Shown here piece by piece: positions 1 to 8,437 of a DNA stretch of 64,000 bases. Source of the stretch: Pelosinus sp. IPA-1 (GTDB lineage Bacteria > Bacillota > Negativicutes > DSM-13327). Below the pieces are notes generated by a model. That model was given only the letters and a program-made list of their open reading frames with translations. It ran no database searches and was not told the origin of the DNA. Both the position numbers and the translations under genes were made by a program. Where the stretch lies: positions 1 to 64,000 of the forward strand of contig NZ_BSVC01000011.1 in NCBI RefSeq assembly GCF_030269905.1. The letters run 5' to 3'. Positions within the stretch are counted from its first letter, which is position 1. Every line of letters starts with the position of its first letter.

Positions 1-1473
1 ATAGATACCGTATTATCAAGTATTGCCTACACGTTGGGTGCCAATGTGGAGAACTTGACATTGACTGGTACAGCTAACATTAATGGCGTCGGCAATGACT
101 TGAATAATGTCATCACAGGTAACAGCGGCAATAATGTTCTGGCCGGCGGTTTGGGTGCGGATACTATGATTGGCGGTCTAGGGAATGATACCTATGTGGT
201 AGACAATATAGGTGACGTGATCGTAGAAAATGCAGGTGAAGGAACAGATACGGTGTATTCGAATCTTGCCAGCTATACCTTGGGATCCAATCTTGAGAAC
301 ATGATTCTATATGGTACAGATAACATCAATGGTGTCGGTAATGACCTCAATAACGTCATCACCGGTAATAGTGGAAATAACGTTCTGAGTGGTGGCTTGG
401 GTGCAGATACGTTGATTGGCGGTCTGGGAAATGATACCTATGTGGTAGACGATGTAGGCGATGTGATCGTAGAAAATGCAGGTGAAGGAACGGACACGGT
501 GTATTCCAATCTTACTACCTATACCTTAGGAGCCAATCTTGAGAACCTAATTCTTTATGGTACTGGTAATATTAACGGTACTGGTAATGAAGTTAATAAT
601 GTTCTAACAGGTAACAGTGGCAATAATACTCTAGACGGTGGCTTAGGTGCGGATACGATGATTGGCGGTCTGGGAAATGATACCTATGTAGTAGACAATA
701 TTGGTGATGTTGTTGTAGAAAATGCAGGTGAAGGCATAGATACCGTATTATCAAGTATTGCCTACACGTTGGGTGCCAATGTGGAGAACTTGACATTGAC
801 TGGTACAGCTAATATTAATGGTGTCGGCAATGACTTCAATAATGTCATCACAGGTAACAGCGGCAATAATGTTCTGGCCGGCGGTTTGGGTGCGGATACT
901 ATGATTGGCGGTCAAGGGAATGATACCTATGTGGTAGACAATATAGGTGACGTGATCGTAGAAAATGCAGGTGAAGGAACGGATACGGTGTATTCGAATC
1001 TTGCCAGCTATACCTTGGGATCCAATCTTGAGAACCTAATTCTTTATGGTACTGGTAATATTAGCGGTACAGGCAATGAACTTAATAATGTCATCATCGC
1101 CAATAGCGGTAATGATAATCTATACGGCGGTGCTGGTAACGACACCTTGTATGCAGGTGCTGGCAACGACCTATTAGATGGCGGTTTAGGAAATGATACG
1201 TATGTTATTGATATAGGTTGTGGTAACGAGACGATTAATAGTTATGTAGGTAACAACATTGACAATGGCTTCGATACGCTTCAATTCCAAAATATAGCGC
1301 TTTCAGGTATGTCATTTACCAAGAATGGCAATGACCTGATTTGTACAATCGGCCAAACTGGCAAAACAATTGACGTATCTAATTGGTTTTTAGGTGCGAA
1401 CTACCAAGTTGACCAGTTCCAGTTTGCAGATGGGACGTTAACTGCTACACAGGTTAGTCAAAAGATAGCTTAA
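1..1473 (+). CDS. RTX-type calcium-binding repeat protein, 3' part only
   Basis: The frame is open from base 1 to the TAA at 1471-1473, so the start lies upstream and the TTG at 34 is only internal. The protein is built of modules of about 81-82 residues. Each opens with a NLENLILYG or NVENLTLTG strand and carries glycine/aspartate nonapeptides such as GGLGADTMIGGLGNDTYVVD. Each ends with a VENAGEGTDTV segment. Four to five modules are visible, then a denser RTX block (GGAGNDTLYAGAGNDLLDGG) and a last 80 residues without repeats. Such a tail (DQFQFADGTL) is typical of the C-terminal type I secretion signal. These repeats bind calcium and fold outside the cell. The secretion operon that follows is the obvious exporter. 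Adhesin, enzyme or S-layer-like roles cannot be told apart without the N-terminal part. Confidence 0.9.
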   Translation: MDTVLSSIAYTLGANVENLTLTGTANINGVGNDLNNVITGNSGNNVLAGGLGADTMIGGLGNDTYVVDNIGDVIVENAGEGTDTVYSNLASYTLGSNLENMILYGTDNINGVGNDLNNVITGNSGNNVLSGGLGADTLIGGLGNDTYVVDDVGDVIVENAGEGTDTVYSNLTTYTLGANLENLILYGTGNINGTGNEVNNVLTGNSGNNTLDGGLGADTMIGGLGNDTYVVDNIGDVVVENAGEGIDTVLSSIAYTLGANVENLTLTGTANINGVGNDFNNVITGNSGNNVLAGGLGADTMIGGQGNDTYVVDNIGDVIVENAGEGTDTVYSNLASYTLGSNLENLILYGTGNISGTGNELNNVIIANSGNDNLYGGAGNDTLYAGAGNDLLDGGLGNDTYVIDIGCGNETINSYVGNNIDNGFDTLQFQNIALSGMSFTKNGNDLICTIGQTGKTIDVSNWFLGANYQVDQFQFADGTLTATQVSQKIA

Positions 1474-1502
1474 GGGACAAGCTAATAAATTGCTGTATTT
1501 AA

Positions 1503-1547
1503 ATAGTCTATAGTGGTGATAGTATCGCCTCTATAGACTATCTTTTA
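1503..1547 (+). terminator. Rho-independent terminator after the RTX gene
   Basis: The arms at 1503-1513 and 1531-1541 pair perfectly (ATAGTCTATAG with its complement). An inner GGTGAT/ATCGCC stem extends the pairing, and TCTTTT follows. It separates the RTX gene from the transporter operon. Confidence 0.85.
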
Positions 1548-1670
1548 TATAGATAATTTAGATGTTGCATAATGACGACTTCAAATGATATTCAAAGATT
1601 GCAGGGAATTATCAATTATTAGCGAAAATGGTAAATACAATGAGTATGAAAAGAATTGCCGAGGTAGTAT

Positions 1671-3821
1671 ATGACGATACAAACATCAAAACAAGAAAAT
1701 GACTACTATGAAGCTGAGGTTTGCGATACAGCTTTAAAATGTTTAGTGGCAGTAGCGAATACTCTAAGAGTTACTGTAGATGAAGAAATTATACGCAAAA
1801 TTTATTATGGGAAAGTTGTAATGGATACAGGGCTTCTTTTGGAATCTGCTAAGTTTTTAAAGCTAAAAGCAAAAGTAGTAAAGCCCAAGAAAGACGAATT
1901 GGTAAAGGTGCCAATACCAGCCATTGCGGTGATGCAGGATGGAAGCTATCGGGTAATAGGTCAGAATAATAAAGAGCAGGTACTTTTATTTGATCCCCAA
2001 GTAGGAAGACCTGAGACCATTGGGCTGGAGGAATTTTTGACGATTTGGAGCGGGGAAGTCATTACCATAAAGAGACCTTTCAGCCTAGAGGGGGCAGGAC
2101 AGCAGTTTAATCTGGCATGGTTTATTCCTATTATATTGAGGTATAAGCGATTCTTTTATGAAGTATTAATAGCTTCCTTTTTTTTGCAGTTATTTGGTTT
2201 GGTTACTCCCTTATTTACGCAAGTAATTATTGATAAGGTATTGCTGCATAAAGGGGTAGCAACACTGGACGTTTTGGCTTTGGCATTACTCTTTGCTGCA
2301 TTATTCCAAATGATAATGAATATATTGCGGACCTATCTTTCAACTCATACCACGAATAAAATTGATATGATTCTAGGTGCGAAGTTAATTCGTCATTTAG
2401 TTACCCTACCTCTTCGCTATTTTGAGTTACGTAGGGTAGGCGATACCTTGGCGCGGGTGGCAGCATTAAATGGTGTTCGTGAGTTTTTGACAGGCTCAAC
2501 CATGACCATATTTTTAGATGTGTTTTTTTCGATCCTATTTATCCTGGTTATGTTTTATTATAGTGTACCGCTAACCTTGATTGCTCTTATCTCTTTACCT
2601 TTGTATCTGGCGCAGAATATGATTGCTACACCCATCTATCGCGAACGTTTGCAGGCGGTATGGGCAAGTGGGGCAGAAAGTAATGCATTTCTTGTAGAAG
2701 CCATTACGGGAGTACATACAGTGAAATCCCTAGCTCTTGAGCCCCAATTCAATCATAAATGGGAAACTCTTTTGGAGAGATATATCCGCACATCCTTTAA
2801 TAGTGCTAAATTAAGTTTGGTTGTGGGAAGCACTGGAAGCCTGATTCAGAGCTTGACTGGCTTTAGTATACTGCTCTTTGGTGGACACAAGGTTATGAAT
2901 GGGGAAATGACGATAGGGCAATTAATCGCCTTTCAAATGCTTGCAGGACAAGCTAGCGCTCCTCTATATCGCTTAACCTCTATATGGCAGTCCTGTCAGC
3001 AAGCGGCATTGTCAGTAGAACGCCTAGGAGATATATTGAATAATCCACCAGAGTCTTACCGTAAGAAAAATAATGAGAAAATACCCTCAATGGGAGGAAA
3101 TATTGAGTTTAGCAATGTTACTTTTCGTTATCGTGCTGAAGGACAGATTATTTTGAATCAGGTTACGATTCAAATATCATCTGGTATGAGAGTGGGGATT
3201 GTGGGTCGTTCTGGCTCAGGGAAAAGTACTATGACCAAGCTAATACAGCGGTTATATCTGCCTGAAAGTGGTCAGGTTTCTATCGAAGGTGTGGATTTAG
3301 CGCAAGTGGAACCAACTCTGTTTAGGCAAAAAATTGGAGTCGTGTTACAAGAGAACTTCTTATTTAACGGCAGTGTGAGAGATAACATTGCCATGGCTCG
3401 TCCAGGAGTCTCTATTGAAGAAGTCATCAGAGCTGCAAAATTGGCTGGAGCCCACGAATTCATTTTAGAGCTACCTGAAGGCTATGATGCAAAGGTTGGT
3501 GAGCGGGGCATGTCCTTGTCAGGAGGGCAGCAACAACGAATCGCTATCGCTAGGGCAATATTGACTAATCCCGCAATTTTAATTTTTGATGAAGCAACAA
3601 GTGCTTTAGATTATGAATCAGAACGAATTATTATGAAGAATCTAGATGACATATCATCTGGGCGTACCATGATTATGATTGCTCACCGTTTATCAACCGT
3701 TCGACGCTGTGATAAAATCATAGTAATGGAACGGGGTCAAGTTGTAGAGCAAGGAACACATGAGGAACTAGTATCACTTAACGGGCTTTATTATAATTTA
3801 TATAAGCAGCAAGAGGTATAA
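1671..3821 (+). CDS. Type I secretion ABC transporter, HlyB family (first copy)
   Basis: 716 residues with full HlyB architecture. Residues about 12-135 are a C39 peptidase-like domain. The catalytic Cys of true C39 peptidases is not at its expected place (the segment reads VCDTALKCL), so this is probably a non-cleaving substrate-docking domain as in HlyB. The transmembrane domain is about 150-430. The nucleotide-binding domain has Walker A GRSGSGKST near 512, signature LSGGQQQR near 615, Walker B LIFDEATSALD near 640 and H-loop AHRLST near 672. The ATG at 1671 follows GAGG by six bases. It forms an operon with the HlyD-like gene 1 base downstream and a second HlyB-like gene. It energises one-step export, most likely of the upstream RTX protein. 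Confidence 0.93.
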   Translation: MTIQTSKQENDYYEAEVCDTALKCLVAVANTLRVTVDEEIIRKIYYGKVVMDTGLLLESAKFLKLKAKVVKPKKDELVKVPIPAIAVMQDGSYRVIGQNNKEQVLLFDPQVGRPETIGLEEFLTIWSGEVITIKRPFSLEGAGQQFNLAWFIPIILRYKRFFYEVLIASFFLQLFGLVTPLFTQVIIDKVLLHKGVATLDVLALALLFAALFQMIMNILRTYLSTHTTNKIDMILGAKLIRHLVTLPLRYFELRRVGDTLARVAALNGVREFLTGSTMTIFLDVFFSILFILVMFYYSVPLTLIALISLPLYLAQNMIATPIYRERLQAVWASGAESNAFLVEAITGVHTVKSLALEPQFNHKWETLLERYIRTSFNSAKLSLVVGSTGSLIQSLTGFSILLFGGHKVMNGEMTIGQLIAFQMLAGQASAPLYRLTSIWQSCQQAALSVERLGDILNNPPESYRKKNNEKIPSMGGNIEFSNVTFRYRAEGQIILNQVTIQISSGMRVGIVGRSGSGKSTMTKLIQRLYLPESGQVSIEGVDLAQVEPTLFRQKIGVVLQENFLFNGSVRDNIAMARPGVSIEEVIRAAKLAGAHEFILELPEGYDAKVGERGMSLSGGQQQRIAIARAILTNPAILIFDEATSALDYESERIIMKNLDDISSGRTMIMIAHRLSTVRRCDKIIVMERGQVVEQGTHEELVSLNGLYYNLYKQQEV

Positions 3822-3822
3822 G

Positions 3823-5181
3823 ATGTTATCAAAATTGTTACGATCCTTAAATGAAAAATTAAATGAGCAATGGCCGCAGAATGAAACGGAATTTTTACCT
3901 GCTGCCTTGGAAGTCTTAGAGACACCTCCATCACCTGTTGGGCGTATTATGATGTGGACATTTTTTGTAGTAATAACCAGCATTATACTATGGACATTCA
4001 TTGGTCATGTAGATGAAGTTGCTGTTGCACCAGGGAAACTGATACCTATAGGGTACGTAAAAACGGTCCAAGCAGAAGACAAGGGTGTTGTGAAGGCAAT
4101 CCATGTTAAAGATGGGCAGAAGGTGACACAAGGGCAGTTGCTGCTAGAATTGGATACTACATTTACTGCTGCCGATATGGCGCGCAACAAAAAAGAAATG
4201 GCCTATTATCGTTTGGAAATTGAGAGGTTAATGGCAGAAATGGAAGAGCGAGTTTTTACGCCTCAAAAGGATCCAGATCTTGAGGATAAGGATATAAGTT
4301 TTCAAGTTGGTCTATATCAAAGTAGATTAGCTGAATATAAGGCAAAATTGGCAACAGCCGAATTCAATGTGAGCCAGAGCCTGGCCAGTTTACGTAGCAG
4401 TCGAGCTACCTATGACAAGTATGCATCCCTTTACGAAATTGCTAGAGAAAAAGAAAAAAGAATTGAGCAATTAGTGAGTGAAAATGCTGTTTCAACTTTT
4501 ACTTTATTTGATCATCAGGAAAAACGTCTAGAATTAGAACATAATATTTCGTCACAAGCCGCTGAAATAGCAAGGCTGGAATGGGCGGTACAACAGAGTC
4601 AAGAAGCAGTTACTACCATTAAAACGGAACGCAATCGAGATATCACTTCAAAGATGGTGGATGATAGAAAACAATTTCAAGCTTATGCGGAAGAAGTGAA
4701 AAAGGCAGAAGAAAAAGATCGCCTTTCCCGTATTGTAGCGCCGATTGATGGCAAGGTCAGCCAACTCGCTGTACATACCATTGGTGGAATTGTAACAGCT
4801 GCGCAGCCACTAATGGATATTGTCCCCGAAGATGCGGAATTGCAAGTGGAGGCATGGGTTGCCAACAAGGATATTGGTTTTATCCAGCAGGGACAGCCTG
4901 CTGAAGTCAAAATTGAAACCTTCAGTTTCCAAAGATATGGTACTCTTGGGGCTACTGTAGTGGAGATCAGTCCAGATGCTGTAGAGGATAAGGATAAAGG
5001 AAGGGTATACCGAGTTCTTTTAAGCCTTGATAAAAATTCTTTTCTGGTGAATGATCGATATGCAGCAGTTAGTTCAGGTATGACGGCCACTGGTGAAATC
5101 AAGATCAGGCAAAAGAGAATTATTGAATTCTTCCTCGATCCTTTCCGCCAGTATCAGAGTGAGGCTTTAAGGGAGAGGTAA
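3823..5181 (+). CDS. Type I secretion membrane fusion protein, HlyD family
   Basis: 452 residues. A short cytoplasmic N-terminus is followed by one transmembrane segment (about residues 45-64, FFVVITSIILWTFIG). A lipoyl-like half with GVVKAIHVKDGQKVTQGQ comes next, then a long coiled-coil region of about 100-290 and a second lipoyl/beta-barrel half with RIVAPIDGKVSQLAV. This is the adaptor that joins the inner-membrane ABC transporter to an outer-membrane channel. It lies between two HlyB-like genes, with gaps of 1 and 4 bases, so all three are surely co-transcribed. No TolC-like gene is in the window. The presence of an HlyD adaptor implies an outer membrane. Confidence 0.93.
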   Translation: MLSKLLRSLNEKLNEQWPQNETEFLPAALEVLETPPSPVGRIMMWTFFVVITSIILWTFIGHVDEVAVAPGKLIPIGYVKTVQAEDKGVVKAIHVKDGQKVTQGQLLLELDTTFTAADMARNKKEMAYYRLEIERLMAEMEERVFTPQKDPDLEDKDISFQVGLYQSRLAEYKAKLATAEFNVSQSLASLRSSRATYDKYASLYEIAREKEKRIEQLVSENAVSTFTLFDHQEKRLELEHNISSQAAEIARLEWAVQQSQEAVTTIKTERNRDITSKMVDDRKQFQAYAEEVKKAEEKDRLSRIVAPIDGKVSQLAVHTIGGIVTAAQPLMDIVPEDAELQVEAWVANKDIGFIQQGQPAEVKIETFSFQRYGTLGATVVEISPDAVEDKDKGRVYRVLLSLDKNSFLVNDRYAAVSSGMTATGEIKIRQKRIIEFFLDPFRQYQSEALRER

Positions 5182-5185
5182 GGAT

Positions 5186-7339
5186 ATGAGTCAAGAACAG
5201 TACGCGACTCAAACAGAGCCGCGTAAAATAGATACAGCGATTATTTGCTTGGTAACAATCGCAAAGATATTAGGTATCCCGGCAGATGAGGCCCAGCTGC
5301 GTCGAGCATATGTCGTAAATAGTGCGGGCGGTATGGATAGGATGACTTTACTGCGAGCTGCAGGTGAGCTAGGACTAAAATCGCGCTTGATAACAACGAG
5401 TCAGCAGCGATTTGCTAAAACCCCACTACCCGCTATCGCAACTTTAAAAAATGGAAACTTTATCGTAGTAGTACGATTAGAAAATGAAAAAGTAGTAATT
5501 ATAGATCCTTATAGGCAGCATCCGTTTATGTTACCTGTAGAGAATCTTTTCAAGGCATGGAATGGCGAACTCGTACTTTTCACTCGTCGATATATTTCAC
5601 CGAAGAAAAAAACGGAGGGGCTTTTTGACTTATCTTGGTTTATTCCAGCTATCTGGCGGTATAAGGGATTCTTGGGGCAAGTGCTGTTACTTTCTTTTAT
5701 TTTGCAGCTCTTTGGTTTAATTACCCCAATGTTTACCCAAGTAATTGTGGATAAGGTCTTGATACACCGCAGTTTGAATACCTTAGATATATTAATCATC
5801 GGCATGGCTTTTGTTTCCCTATTTCAGGCATGGATTACAGGATTGCGCAGTTATTTATTTACCCATACTACCAATAAAATCGATGTAACCCTTAGTACAA
5901 AACTGTTTCGCCATATTATGGCTTTGCCTGTTACATATTTTGAAACATGGCAGGTGGGTGATGTTGTGGCGAGGGTCAGGGAGCTGGAAAATGTACGCCA
6001 GTTTATTACTGGTTCAGGACTTACTGTAGTATTGGATACAATTTTTGCTGTGGTGTATATCATTGCTATGTTTATGTATAGTAGTTATTTGAGTTTGATT
6101 ACTTTATTGATGCTACCTTTGTATATCGTTTTAAATTTGGTCGTTACTCCTATTTATCGCAAAAGACTCAATGACAAATTTACTGCTGGTACGGAGAATG
6201 AAGCCTTTCTCATTGAAACGGTTACAGGAATCCAAACCGTAAAATCTTTGGCAGTAGAATCTCACTTCATCCAGAAATGGGAGCAAATGCTCGCAAGGTA
6301 TATAAAAACAGCCTTTGCCACTGCCAATCTAAGCAATATTGCTGGCAATGTGGGTAGTTTTATTCAGCAGGTTTTTACGGTAGCTATTCTTTGGTTTGGT
6401 TCTTATCAGGTTATGCAGGATAAACTATCTGTAGGTGAGCTAATTGCATTTCAAATGATGTCAGGACAAGTTACTGCACCTATTCTACGCCTAGTCAATA
6501 TGTGGCAGAGTTTTCAGCAGACTAAGGTATCCGTGGCGCGGCTTGGAGATATCTTAAATGAAACAGCGGAACCTGCATTTAATGCAAGTCGTACTACCTT
6601 GCCAGCTGTTCGAGGTGATATAGTCTTTGATCGAGTGACTTTTCGTTATCGGCCAGACATGTCGGAAGCCTTGCATCAATTGAGTATCAATATAAAAGCA
6701 GGTACAAGCATCGGTATTGTCGGACGTTCAGGTTCTGGTAAAAGTACATTGACAAAGATGATTCAACGATTGTATGTTCCAGAGTCAGGAAGAATACTGA
6801 TTGATGGTGTGGATTTAGCACAGGTCGAACCTGCCTGGCTGAGGCGGCAGATTGGCGTAGTGCTTCAGGATAATTTTCTCTTTAATGGCACTGTACGTGA
6901 TAATATCGGAGCAGCAAGATCGGACGTATCATTGGAAGAAATTATGGCGGTTGCTAGAATGAGCGGAGCTCATGATTTCATTTTGGAACTTGCGGATGGC
7001 TATGATACCATAGTGGGAGAAAGAGGTACGGCTCTATCAGGTGGGCAGCGTCAACGTATAGCGATTGCTAGGGCACTGTTAACTAATCCTCGTATTTTAA
7101 TATTTGATGAAGCTACTAGCGCTTTGGATTACGAATCAGAACGTATTATTATGAATAATTTGGATTGTATTTCTGTTGGGCGGACTATGATTATGATTGC
7201 TCACAGATTATCTACTGTACGTCATTGTGACAATATTCTAGTGTTAGAACGAGGGCGGGTGGTCGAGACGGGGGCACATGAAGAATTGCTGGCGAAGCGT
7301 GGTGTGTATTATCACCTACACATGCAGCAGAAAGGGTAG
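5186..7339 (+). CDS. Type I secretion ABC transporter, HlyB family (second copy)
   Basis: 717 residues, similar along its whole length to the first copy (same C39-like, membrane and ATPase order). The C39-like domain again lacks the catalytic Cys context (IDTAIICLVTIAKIL). Walker A GRSGSGKST, LSGGQRQR, LIFDEATSALD and AHRLST are all intact, so both copies should hydrolyse ATP. SD AGGTAAGGAT precedes the ATG. A two-ATPase arrangement around one HlyD resembles RtxB-RtxD-RtxE of MARTX systems, where the two transporters work together. A heterodimer is inferred, not shown. The alternative is a simple duplication with separate substrates. Confidence 0.93.
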   Translation: MSQEQYATQTEPRKIDTAIICLVTIAKILGIPADEAQLRRAYVVNSAGGMDRMTLLRAAGELGLKSRLITTSQQRFAKTPLPAIATLKNGNFIVVVRLENEKVVIIDPYRQHPFMLPVENLFKAWNGELVLFTRRYISPKKKTEGLFDLSWFIPAIWRYKGFLGQVLLLSFILQLFGLITPMFTQVIVDKVLIHRSLNTLDILIIGMAFVSLFQAWITGLRSYLFTHTTNKIDVTLSTKLFRHIMALPVTYFETWQVGDVVARVRELENVRQFITGSGLTVVLDTIFAVVYIIAMFMYSSYLSLITLLMLPLYIVLNLVVTPIYRKRLNDKFTAGTENEAFLIETVTGIQTVKSLAVESHFIQKWEQMLARYIKTAFATANLSNIAGNVGSFIQQVFTVAILWFGSYQVMQDKLSVGELIAFQMMSGQVTAPILRLVNMWQSFQQTKVSVARLGDILNETAEPAFNASRTTLPAVRGDIVFDRVTFRYRPDMSEALHQLSINIKAGTSIGIVGRSGSGKSTLTKMIQRLYVPESGRILIDGVDLAQVEPAWLRRQIGVVLQDNFLFNGTVRDNIGAARSDVSLEEIMAVARMSGAHDFILELADGYDTIVGERGTALSGGQRQRIAIARALLTNPRILIFDEATSALDYESERIIMNNLDCISVGRTMIMIAHRLSTVRHCDNILVLERGRVVETGAHEELLAKRGVYYHLHMQQKG

Positions 7340-7348
7340 GTCAGGATT

Positions 7349-8263
7349 TTGTTTAAAGTAGCTTTAATCATCCCAACCCTGAATGGCGGGGAATTATTTA
7401 AGCAATTATTAACTTCAATTTCAAATCAGTCATATCAACCTTGCCGCAAAATTATCATTGATTCAACGTCTAAAGATCAAACGGTTGTATTAGCCAGGAA
7501 GGCTGGTTTTGAAGTTGTTTCTATTTCTCCTGATGCGTTTAATCATGGATTAACTCGTCAACAAGGGGTAGAAATGGTAGCGGATGCTGATATTATAATC
7601 TTTCTTACACAAGATGCTATCTTGGCAGATTCGGAGGTCTTATCTAGATTAGTTGCCTGTTTTACTAATTCGGATATTGGAGCAGCCTATGGTAGGCAAT
7701 TACCCCATTCTAACGCTACACCTTTAGAGGCTCATGCGCGCTTGTTTAATTACTCTGCTGTGAGTAGAATAAAATCAATAGAAGATTCGCCAGCGTTGGG
7801 AATAAAAACAGCTTTTATTTCTAACTCGTTTGCTGCTTATCGTCGATCAGCTTTAATCGGCATAGGTGGATTTCCAATAAATACCATTTTAAGTGAAGAT
7901 ACCTATGTAGCTGCAAAAATGTTATTAGCTGGCTATAAGATTGCCTACTGTGCAGAGGCCCAGGCGTATCATTCTCATAATTATTCATTTATACAAGAGT
8001 TTAAACGTTATTTTGATATTGGTGTTTTTCAGGCTCGTGAGTATTGGATTCGGGACAAATTTGGTCAAGCAGAAGGCGAAGGGTTAAGGTATATAGTTTC
8101 TGAGTTGAAATATCTATGGAGGCATAATTATATCTCTTTTTTTCCTTCTTTTGGTGTACGTACATTATTGAAGTATATGGGATATAAGTTAGGGTTATGG
8201 GAGAAGAAAATTCCTACTTCCATCAAGCGGCGCATTAGTATGCATAATAGGTATTGGAAATAG
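7349..8263 (+). CDS. Glycosyltransferase family 2, rhamnosyltransferase-like
   Basis: 304 residues with a GT-A fold start, VALIIPTLNGGELFKQLL. It has a DSTSKDQT nucleotide-binding segment and TQDAI where the DxD-like motif is expected. An SEDTYVAAKMLLAGYKI acceptor region follows. The length and C-terminal layout suit WbbL/RfbF-type rhamnosyltransferases, but the donor sugar is not certain. The start is TTG after TAGGTCAGGA, 9 bases past the second HlyB stop, so it belongs to the secretion operon. That position suggests it glycosylates the exported protein or a surface glycan. This link is inference. A terminator follows. Confidence 0.82.
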   Translation: MFKVALIIPTLNGGELFKQLLTSISNQSYQPCRKIIIDSTSKDQTVVLARKAGFEVVSISPDAFNHGLTRQQGVEMVADADIIIFLTQDAILADSEVLSRLVACFTNSDIGAAYGRQLPHSNATPLEAHARLFNYSAVSRIKSIEDSPALGIKTAFISNSFAAYRRSALIGIGGFPINTILSEDTYVAAKMLLAGYKIAYCAEAQAYHSHNYSFIQEFKRYFDIGVFQAREYWIRDKFGQAEGEGLRYIVSELKYLWRHNYISFFPSFGVRTLLKYMGYKLGLWEKKIPTSIKRRISMHNRYWK

Positions 8264-8270
8264 CAGAGAA

Positions 8271-8302
8271 AACAGTTGTACCATGTGGTAACAGCTGTTT
8301 TT
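8271..8302 (+). terminator. Rho-independent terminator of the secretion operon
   Basis: AACAGTTGTACC pairs with GGTAACAGCTGTT with one mismatch and one bulge around a short ATGT loop. The hairpin runs into TTTTTGCTTTT. Confidence 0.75.
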
Positions 8303-8383
8303 GCTTTTCACATTGAAAATCATAATTTTAGCAGGTGGTGGCTATCTTTAAACGAAAACGTTCAACGATAAAACGATAAAGTA

Positions 8384-8427
8384 AACCTCCGAGAATTGCT
8401 GAAATGGCAACATTCTTGGAGGTTTTT
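8384..8427. terminator. Bidirectional terminator between convergent genes
   Basis: The arms AACCTCCGAGAAT (8384-8396) and ATTCTTGGAGGTT (8412-8424) pair around a 15-base loop. A T-run (8422-8427) follows on the plus strand. On the minus strand an interrupted T-rich stretch follows the hairpin, so it can also end the Wzi-like gene. Confidence 0.8.
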
Positions 8428-8437
8428 GTTGAGAATC

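Noticed and set aside
593-796. Minus-strand reading frame inside the RTX gene
   Set aside because: It is an opposite-strand shadow of the repeats, with no ribosome site and a low-complexity His/Tyr-rich product.
1-1473. Tandem repeats as a possible CRISPR array
   Set aside because: The repeats are in-frame protein modules of 243-246 bases with no spacer structure.
1564-1593. TTGCAT-17-ATATTC as promoter of the secretion operon
   Set aside because: The -10 match is too poor to list; the true promoter was not found.
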